NCBI GenBank assembly: GCA_040388605.1
Contig: JAZKBN010000083.1
Location: 1-38,668 of the forward strand
Origin: JAZKBN01 sp040388605
GTDB taxonomy: Bacteria; Bacteroidota; Bacteroidia; Cytophagales; Flexibacteraceae
DNA: 38,668 nt
Reading direction: 5' to 3'
A program made the translations under genes and the position numbers. This document shows, in pieces, positions 34,901 through 38,668 of the stretch (position 1 is the first letter of the stretch; every line of letters starts with the position of its first letter). Below the pieces are notes generated by a model. The model did no database searches and was not told where the DNA came from. It was given only the letters and a program-made list of their open reading frames with translations.

Positions 34901-37276
34901 TCTTACTCTGTCAGGAGCATTACGAACGGTTGCACCTCGCTTTCAAGTGAGCCTGTTGAGGTAACCATATCTGATGTTGCTCCGGCCCCTTATGTTCAGC
35001 GCTATAATTTCATGTGCGCAGGCGGTGAAATTGTGCTGACCAGTTCGTCTCCTACAGGAAACCTGTGGAGCACCGGCGAAACCACTGCTTCAATTACTAT
35101 AACCGAACCCGGTGATTATACGCTTACTAATACAGAAGCCGGGCCCTGCGGAAGCGAAACTGCTGTTGCAACGGTAATTGAAAGAGGTGTTTACCCGGCA
35201 GAGGCTATTCAGGGTTCTGCAACCGGCATTACCGGAAATACCCAGCAATACTTTACCAACGGTGCTGAAGGAGCATTAGACTTTATCTGGAGCTATACCG
35301 GCACAGGGGTAGAAATTATACCTACAGCTGACTGGCGTTATGTTAACCTGAAGTTCTTAGAAAATGCAACTACCGGTGTGCTTTCTGTACGTGTACCCAT
35401 GGAATGCGGAGAATCTCCGGCAACTACATTTGAAATAACTTCGGTTATTACACCTGTTGATTTGCTAATTAGCAGCAACACCACTGTTCAGGGCGCGTAT
35501 CGTAACATTACCGTATCGGGCACACCTGTTATTACGCTTGACGGTCCACTTACGCTTACAGGCAATTTAACTGTTCCTGCGGGCGCAACCTTTGAAACCG
35601 GGTCTTACACTACAGACGGCGTGGGCAGCTTCACGCTGGCCGCCGGGGCTATGTTTATTACAGCAAATGCGGACGGCGTGGCCCTTACAAGTACAAGAGG
35701 TGCTATCCGTACAGAAACTTACAGCTTCAGCCCTGATGCAGATTATGAGTTTAACGGCAGCCAAGGTCAAATTACCGGCCTGCTTCCGGCTAAGGTGAGG
35801 AACCTGACCATCAGCAATTCGGAATATGTATTAGTTTCATCATGGAGTGGTGTAACCCGCATACTTACCCTGAATGCAGGTGTATTCTATGGTGCAAACT
35901 CGTTTATCATCTTCTCCGATGCTTCAGGTACCGGTATGGTTGTAAACAACGGCGGAGTTTCATTAAGCAACATCCTTGTTCAGCGTTACATAACGGCTGA
36001 TGTGAACCCAGGTATGGGCTATCGCCATTACAGCAGCGCTGTAGCCGAAAATAACCTGGCAAATTTAACCTCAAATGCAGAGACATTTTTACCTGTGCTC
36101 AATACGGAATACAACACAGCAGCAAACCCATCCGCTGTTACGCCTTACCCTAATGTTTTTACATTCGATGAGAGCCGCATTACGGCAGGAAGCGATTTGT
36201 TTAACAACGGATGGGCAGTACCTGAAGGCAATATGATTCCGGGAACAGGCTATTCTGTTAACATTGCAGCCTCGCAAACGCTGCAGGTTAGGGGCGAGTT
36301 AAATAACGGCCCTTATAATGTTACAGTACCTAACGGCGGTTTGAACAATTCAGGCTGGATGCTTACCGGTAACCCTTACCCCGCGCCCATTAACTGGGAT
36401 CTTACCGATAAAACCGGCATGCAGAACGCCATTTATATGGTACAAAGCACCGGCCAATACACAAGCAGGTACGCCAGCTATGTAAACGGTTTGGGTAACA
36501 ATGGCGGAACGGCCATTATTCCTTCCATGCAGGGCTTCTTCGTTCGCTCGAATATAGGCGGCGGCAGTATCAGCTTTACCAACGATGCCAGGTTAACCAC
36601 CTATGCCGACCCTGAATTCCGCAGAACAGCAGCCGACCAAACTTTGGTTCGTCTTTCAATTGCCTCTGCAGGCAGCCACGCTGATGAAACCACAGTTTAC
36701 TTCCAGGAAGGCAACACCGCTGCTTACGATGCAGATCGTGATGCCGGCAAAGTGAACGGCGGAGGTTTAAGTCTTTACAGCTTTGGTCCTAACCAGAACT
36801 ACTCAATAAACGGCCTGCCTTCAGAAATGCTGAACACAACTGAAACCCGCATTGGCTTAGGTTATGTGGCCTCAGGTACAGGAGCGCATACTATTTCGCT
36901 CGCAGCAGGTGATGATCAATGGTTTATCTTCGATGCGCAGGATAACAGGCTGCATAACATGCCTTACACCTTTACATCTGCTGCCGCAGCCCGTTACAAC
37001 AGCCGTTTCCAACTGGTACGCACAAACAGTGTAACCGCCATTGCAAAAGCAGCTGTTCAGCTGAACATGTACCCTAACCCGACTGAAGGTAACATTCATC
37101 TCACTTTGCCCGGTGTAAGCACTTTGAAGCTGTACGACATTACAGGTAAAGAAATTATGACCGCAACAATGAACAATGAAACGGACCTTGACCTGGCCAA
37201 CTTCGCATCGGGAGTTTATACCCTGCGTTGCACCAATGCAGCCGGAACCTCTGTTCACAAAGTGGTTAAACAGTAA
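28940..37276 (+). CDS. Giant T9SS-secreted adhesin-like protein with Ig-like array and NHL propellers
   Basis: The 2778-residue protein has an N-terminal signal (FKLLLALLIGTASA). Then come 16 Ig-like units of the type C-x-G-G-x-x-x-L-T ... Y-x-W-S-[DN]-G ... G-x-Y-[ST]-V-[QR] ... C-T-S, a degenerate PKD-like unit (about 2085-2170), a region with beta-helix-like strands (LTLTGNLTVPAGATFETGS), a TGNPYPAPINW-type block common before T9SS tails, and the C-terminal sorting domain from 2708 (LNMYPNPTEGN ... LYDITGKEI ... GVYTLRC ... KVVKQ). The type IX system would export it across the outer membrane, probably to the cell surface. Two six-bladed NHL propellers (96-402, 481-802) and one half propeller (1728-1886) lie inside Ig-like units 1, 2 and 14. 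An adhesion or polymer-binding role is inferred. Confidence 0.88.
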   Translation: MKSNFYKPLRPGRLNAGKLRTGILFKLLLALLIGTASADEASASNKTPKPINGKQIKAGRAGIMRTMNCAAPTVIASGSTTLCAGGNVTLSAPSFITTVSTFAGSTAGNTDASGTAAQFTDPFGTAFDAAGNLYVAEQDNHRIRKITPAGVVTTLAGSTRGFTNGTGAAARFNNPSGLAVDASGNVFVTDWGNEAIRKITPEGLVTTFAGGTRGTADGTGTAAQFVKPFALAFDPAGNLIIADCDDGLIRKITPAGVVTTIAGGTRGSADGNGTAAQFYYPSGIAVDAAGIIYVADNGNGLIRKINQAGDVTAVNRGGTSVSAYGIALDGAGNLYCAEIYNNRISKVSAAGVVSTYAGSTPGFAEGPVSIALFNNPSGVAADAEGNVFVADQGNNRIRKIIPAANADSYIWSNGSAEQSIIVNSNQSGSYTVQAVKGTCTSDASAPVVVSVTSFTTPVITAAGSTALCSGSNVTLSAPALTTMVSTVAGGNEGYYNASGADAMFNLPYGIAVDATGNLYVADYNNSSIRKVTPGGVVSTLAGNGTAGFAEGTGTAAQFNYANGVAVDAAGFVYVADQSNNRIRKITPGGLVSTFAGSGAGGFADGTGAAAQFNGPNGVAVDASGNVYVADGSNNSIRKITPGGTVSTLAGGGSAGFADGIGAAAQFNSPISVAVDASGNVYVSDAGNSSIRKITPGGVVSTLAGNGSAGFTEGMGAAAQFNYPTGLTLDAAGNVYVGDLFNNRIRKITPEGLVSTYSGSEGDFIDGAVDVARFKGPNGLAFDASGNLYVADEYNNSIRKIVPAATVDSYLWSNGITAQSISLSTSDLGSYTVQGIQGSCTSASSPAVVVSLLAAPVITAPSGTANCGSSRVSLTISPVQGAVSYLWNDRDHSTGLTISASSPGSYKVRALNSDGCISSFSNIVSVSSGTSPGIPTIQTPVSTIICSGGQLTLQVLADPGVSGYIWSDGITTGTTLSVTTAGSYSVRAINGACTSGVSNVITLTASPAPNVPSISASGSTAFCAGGSVNLYATSVDPGTTYIWNDGLTNNSSITATQAGNYSLQAISNGCTSAASNVIVVTLNTPAGPVITSPSTYNCNGAAIQITAAEVSGATDYIWSDGVTHGNIFDATVSGTYSVRSISAGCTSAASNEIAVTIFQLHDPSTPDIQTSQSTITCGDNINVPFTVINPVDGVVYLWSDGVTTGNSFTATQAGSVYVNHITDGCTADVHHSIMVWNYPAISAPEITALSETNICGDGSVTLQATNGEAGTQFLWSDGVTTGNTFQATATGTYSVQSFNETCTSAASNAIEVIVNPVPSAPTISGSASAICEGGSAILTASGNTGFYLWSTGSIDQQITVNEAGNYTVQALNGNCFSENSAVFNVRVITGKPVISTDYRARFCENEYTVLRSASGLAGQWLLNGQPLIYTNEFNATQSGEYTFQDINSLCQLVSDPITLTVDPVPTKPTISGPTSVCNGGAIVLTSSSPNGNRWRGLNNQRIYFDYSTPYATIYEPGNYTLEVLSDYCTSPVSEVFVVEAATPLPAPTILGAATFCEGGYTVLTSSATEGTNFWNIGNQGVNYESGEQLIVSEPGIYTLQSVINGCLSASSEVFTVSVTAIPGPPVITSASTELSNGGSITLTAGEVYGATDYMWSDNLTTGLTFEATTAGSYTVQAINGTCTSAASNVIVITDAPAACDAPVVTASGALEFCEGGSVTLTGPEAQPAIVSTVGGNYLTNYSDGPYSGSFVNSNNEVYDNSLNQYSVSSNSIIKRTFFGNTTVFAGSAQPGYADGFGTDGRFNLITSLVIDAVGNLFVADYNNRLIRKITPDGYVSTYAGIRGNSLSYNGPATTAAMGLPKQLSYNFNGSLYVADYGSHTVRKITPGVTTEYIWSGAVSANTQTIEATASGSYILQTVIEGCTSYASVPVEITVNAPSAGPVINTPVQTTACAPQGITLTISPVAGATGYIWSDNVSTDLSFTAYQSGSYSVRSITNGCTSLSSEPVEVTISDVAPAPYVQRYNFMCAGGEIVLTSSSPTGNLWSTGETTASITITEPGDYTLTNTEAGPCGSETAVATVIERGVYPAEAIQGSATGITGNTQQYFTNGAEGALDFIWSYTGTGVEIIPTADWRYVNLKFLENATTGVLSVRVPMECGESPATTFEITSVITPVDLLISSNTTVQGAYRNITVSGTPVITLDGPLTLTGNLTVPAGATFETGSYTTDGVGSFTLAAGAMFITANADGVALTSTRGAIRTETYSFSPDADYEFNGSQGQITGLLPAKVRNLTISNSEYVLVSSWSGVTRILTLNAGVFYGANSFIIFSDASGTGMVVNNGGVSLSNILVQRYITADVNPGMGYRHYSSAVAENNLANLTSNAETFLPVLNTEYNTAANPSAVTPYPNVFTFDESRITAGSDLFNNGWAVPEGNMIPGTGYSVNIAASQTLQVRGELNNGPYNVTVPNGGLNNSGWMLTGNPYPAPINWDLTDKTGMQNAIYMVQSTGQYTSRYASYVNGLGNNGGTAIIPSMQGFFVRSNIGGGSISFTNDARLTTYADPEFRRTAADQTLVRLSIASAGSHADETTVYFQEGNTAAYDADRDAGKVNGGGLSLYSFGPNQNYSINGLPSEMLNTTETRIGLGYVASGTGAHTISLAAGDDQWFIFDAQDNRLHNMPYTFTSAAAARYNSRFQLVRTNSVTAIAKAAVQLNMYPNPTEGNIHLTLPGVSTLKLYDITGKEIMTATMNNETDLDLANFASGVYTLRCTNAAGTSVHKVVKQ
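29225..30145 (+). repeat. First NHL propeller block (six repeats)
   Basis: Six NHL units of the form F-x-x-P-x-G-[ILV]-A-x-D-x-x-G-N-[LV]-[YF]-V-A-D-x-x-N-x-x-I-R-K-I-T-P encode residues 96-402. The first strand (ITTVSTFAGS) supplies the closing strand for the last unit, giving a closed six-bladed propeller. Confidence 0.88.
30380..31345 (+). repeat. Second NHL propeller block (six repeats, 162-bp period)
   Basis: Six NHL units (residues 481-802) follow a 54-residue (162-bp) period and are more alike than those of block 1, e.g. repeated VAVDA-x-G-x-VYVAD and IRKITPGG-x-VST-x-AG. High DNA similarity suggests recent expansion or homogenisation. The opening TTMVSTVAGG strand closes the ring. 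Confidence 0.88.
34121..34597 (+). repeat. Third, half-size degenerate NHL block
   Basis: Residues 1728-1886 (159 against 307 and 322) hold about three units. One has lost the consensus (NNEVYDNSLNQYSVSS). The other two are recognisable (VIDAVGNLFVADYNNRLIRKITP and LSYNFNGSLYVADY). It opens with the same IVSTVGG strand as the others. Confidence 0.75.
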
Positions 37277-37291
37277 TCAAACTAAACAGGT

Positions 37292-37326
37292 AAACGGTTC
37301 CCCGGCAAATTGCTCGGGGGCCGTTT
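37292..37326 (+). other. Strong stem-loop between the giant gene and the PID-CTERM-like gene
   Basis: AAACGG (37292-37297) pairs with CCGTTT (37321-37326), with an inner CCCC/GGGG helix. It is followed by an A-rich stretch, not T residues. It could reduce readthrough or protect the upstream mRNA. It lies 16 bases before the next ATG and might also affect its translation. Confidence 0.55.
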
Positions 37327-37342
37327 AAAAAACAAAAAAATC

Positions 37343-37609
37343 ATGAAGACCTATATTTCATATAACCGTTCATTAATTACAAAAGGCTTTGTGGCCATTG
37401 TTACTTTACTTGTGTTGTTAACAGGTTCAGCAAATGCTCAGCAGTCAGGCGAACCCGGTAACTCCGGACCAACACCTTCAGGCCCCAATGCGCAGGTTCC
37501 GGTAGATGGCGGAGCAAGCCTGCTTTTAGCAGCCGGTGTAGGCTATGGCATTAAAAAGGTAAGGGCCCGAAGGAAGGTAAAAGCCGACAACATGAAAGCC
37601 AAGTTTTAA
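37343..37609 (+). CDS. Small exported protein with PID-CTERM-like C-terminal sorting signal
   Basis: From the ATG at 37343 the 88-residue protein has a signal peptide (GFVAIVTLLVLLTGSANAQ). A short Gly/Pro/Ser/Asn-rich mature part follows, then VPVDGG directly followed by a short hydrophobic helix (ASLLLAAGVGYGI) and a basic tail (KKVRARRKVK). This tripartite motif-helix-basic layout is that of the P-[IV]-D-G-G (PID-CTERM) sorting signals of Bacteroidota, by analogy with PEP-CTERM. No cognate enzyme is in the window. It starts 66 bases after the giant gene and may be cotranscribed. Almost nothing is left between the signals, so it may be a small structural or processed peptide. Confidence 0.75.
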   Translation: MKTYISYNRSLITKGFVAIVTLLVLLTGSANAQQSGEPGNSGPTPSGPNAQVPVDGGASLLLAAGVGYGIKKVRARRKVKADNMKAKF

Positions 37610-37615
37610 CAAGTT

Positions 37616-37650
37616 AAAAACCGCCAGGGCTTTTCCGAGGCGGTTTTTTG
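37616..37650 (+). terminator. Rho-independent terminator of the PID-CTERM-like gene
   Basis: AAAAACCGCC (37616-37625) pairs with GGCGGTTTTT (from 37639) and runs into TTTTTTGTTTTTG. Confidence 0.9.
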
Positions 37651-37737
37651 TTTTTGTGTTGCGTCCTAAAATCGGTCTTGTATTCAAATTCATATACTGT
37701 ACAGTTCTGAAATAGCTTAACAAACTATTTCTAACTC

Positions 37738-38079
37738 ATGGAAACACAGGATAATACTCAAATAATACGTCGCTCACAAAGCGACTGCTCAATAGCCTTC
37801 AGGATGATGGTTGTTGACGAAGTTGAAAAAGGTCAGCTAAGCTATAAGCAAGTGCAGCGCAAATATGGCATTAAGGGCAGAACCACAGTTCTTGTCTGTG
37901 GTAACTTGGATTGGAAAACCCTGAATCCTATGGCCGGAAAGCAAACACCGGTTGGTAAAATAAAAGCGCTTGAAATGAAAATCAAACGTTTAGAGGCTGG
38001 GAAGTACATTCTTAACCTTGCCACATACAAAATAAACCCCGACGATTCCGGCGGGGTCTATTTAATAAGTAACCGATAA
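37738..38079 (+). pseudogene. Degraded IS3-family transposase OrfA
   Basis: The 113-residue frame starts with FRMMVVDEVEKGQLSYKQVQRKYGIKGRTTVLV, the helix-turn-helix part of IS3-type OrfA. The usual W-L-R-K-Y-G-N-L-D-W has shrunk to C-G-N-L-D-W: about 12 bases are missing in frame and the conserved Trp is lost. A coiled-coil-like KIKALEMKIKRLEAGK remains, then unrelated residues to the stop. No OrfB follows and I see no terminal inverted repeats. It is most likely a dead remnant. Confidence 0.75.
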
Positions 38080-38095
38080 AACCGGGTTTAACCGA

Positions 38096-38668
38096 TTATT
38101 CCATAACAAGCCTTTCGGTATATGAACCGGAAGCCGTGCTTATTTTTAATATATAAATACCTGCTTTCAAGGGGCCCTGCAACAGGACCATTTCGCCGTT
38201 TATGGTTTCTGCTGAATGAATAAGCAAACCGGTTGTGCTGAAAACTTCCGCATTTGCCTTTCCCCCGCCGGGAATCGAAATCCAAACACGGCCTTGTGAA
38301 GGGTTAGGATAAACCAGTGGCCTCTGGCTCATGTTATTGTTTACTGCGCTTATATCGGTTTGCCCGAAGATTAGCTTAAACCTTGAATCGCCTTGAGAAA
38401 GCGGGTTGTCGGTTATTGTAAATGCGTATTCTGTACCGGGGTTAATTGTCCTTAGGTTTTGAGCAAAACGGTCGTACAGGTAAATCATGATTCCGGCAGG
38501 TGTTTCGCTGAACTTAAAGCGGTAATTACCCGGTGTTGCCGTGGCGCTGATGGCAAGCGTATCATCAGGAGCAGGTACAGGCATGCTGTTTATGGCCAGC
38601 TTCGGGCAGCTAACCGGGCGGGTAGATAAATTCATGTCGCTGCCCGACAGTTTTTCAGCATCTTTATC
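38096..38668 (-). CDS. T9SS cargo protein, C-terminal part (5' end outside window)
   Basis: The frame is open to the right edge, so the gene begins beyond the window. The visible 190 residues start with a beta-sandwich stretch (TPGNYRFKF, IMIYLYDRF, NPGTEYAFTI, RFKLIFGQ) that is common before T9SS tails. They end in a type A sorting domain: RPLVYPNPSQGRVWISIPG, AEVFSTTGLLIHSAE, GPLKAGIYILKI and TERLVME. The domain is recognised by the T9SS and removed or exchanged on export. The passenger cannot be identified from this fragment. It is convergent with the IS3 remnant. Confidence 0.85.
   Translation of the reverse strand, partial: DKDAEKLSGSDMNLSTRPVSCPKLAINSMPVPAPDDTLAISATATPGNYRFKFSETPAGIMIYLYDRFAQNLRTINPGTEYAFTITDNPLSQGDSRFKLIFGQTDISAVNNNMSQRPLVYPNPSQGRVWISIPGGGKANAEVFSTTGLLIHSAETINGEMVLLQGPLKAGIYILKISTASGSYTERLVME

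Larger units (their letters stand above)
29150..35190 (+). repeat. Array of 16 Ig-like repeats
   Basis: Units of about 70-80 residues share a conserved Cys early and a C-T-S near the end, with Y-x-W-S-[DN]-G in the middle. Units 1, 2 and 14 are interrupted by propeller sequences. Units 9-12 and 16 vary the Trp motif. The paired Cys suggest a disulfide in the exported domain. Confidence 0.8.

Overview
The window looks like a draft-genome scaffold of a member of the Bacteroidota. Evidence: type IX secretion (T9SS) C-terminal sorting domains on two proteins, an ECF sigma factor overlapping a membrane-anchored partner, and promoters of the TTTG-N19-TAnnTTTG kind upstream of a tRNA, thyA and a DEAD-box helicase. 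A 10-N assembly gap (26663-26672) shows that it is a scaffold. Family-level placement is not possible from the sequence alone.

Layout. 1-8744 (mostly +): the end of an LptF/LptG permease, an EamA/DMT transporter, a SemiSWEET (-), a small membrane protein (-), a DEAD-box RNA helicase with a long structured leader, a PlsC-like acyltransferase with a GNAT protein, thymidylate synthase, and a GtrA-like membrane protein followed by a polyprenol-phosphate-type glycosyltransferase. 8763-15388 (-): three tandem paralogous outer-membrane-type proteins, then a group made of an Ig/cadherin-like lipoprotein, an ECF sigma factor and an overlapping envelope-spanning partner. 15665-25295: amidase, a low-GC three-ORF cassette with a frameshifted DUF2335-like gene, NUDIX hydrolase, an 18-residue repeat protein, a branched-chain aminotransferase with a duplicated-domain membrane protein, tRNA-His, recN, lysA, upp and tRNA-Leu. 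25536-28614: an unusual single-pass membrane protein (cytoplasmic HTH-like N-terminus, periplasmic lectin-like C-terminus) crossing the assembly gap, and facing it a decayed, inverted second copy. 28940-38668: a 2778-residue T9SS-exported adhesin-like protein, a small protein with a PID-CTERM-like sorting tail, a degraded IS3 OrfA, and the 3' end of another T9SS cargo gene.

The housekeeping genes are ordinary. The most interesting material is the accessory surface and signalling part. In the giant protein two complete six-bladed NHL propellers and one half-size degenerate propeller appear to be inserted inside Ig-like domains of a 16-unit Ig-like array. Next to it sits the duplicated HTH-TM-lectin sensor-like gene. 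Elsewhere, the sigma factor/586-residue partner pair suggests an inner-membrane protein whose C-terminus resembles an outer-membrane barrel, and the DUF2335-like cassette looks like a small acquired island.
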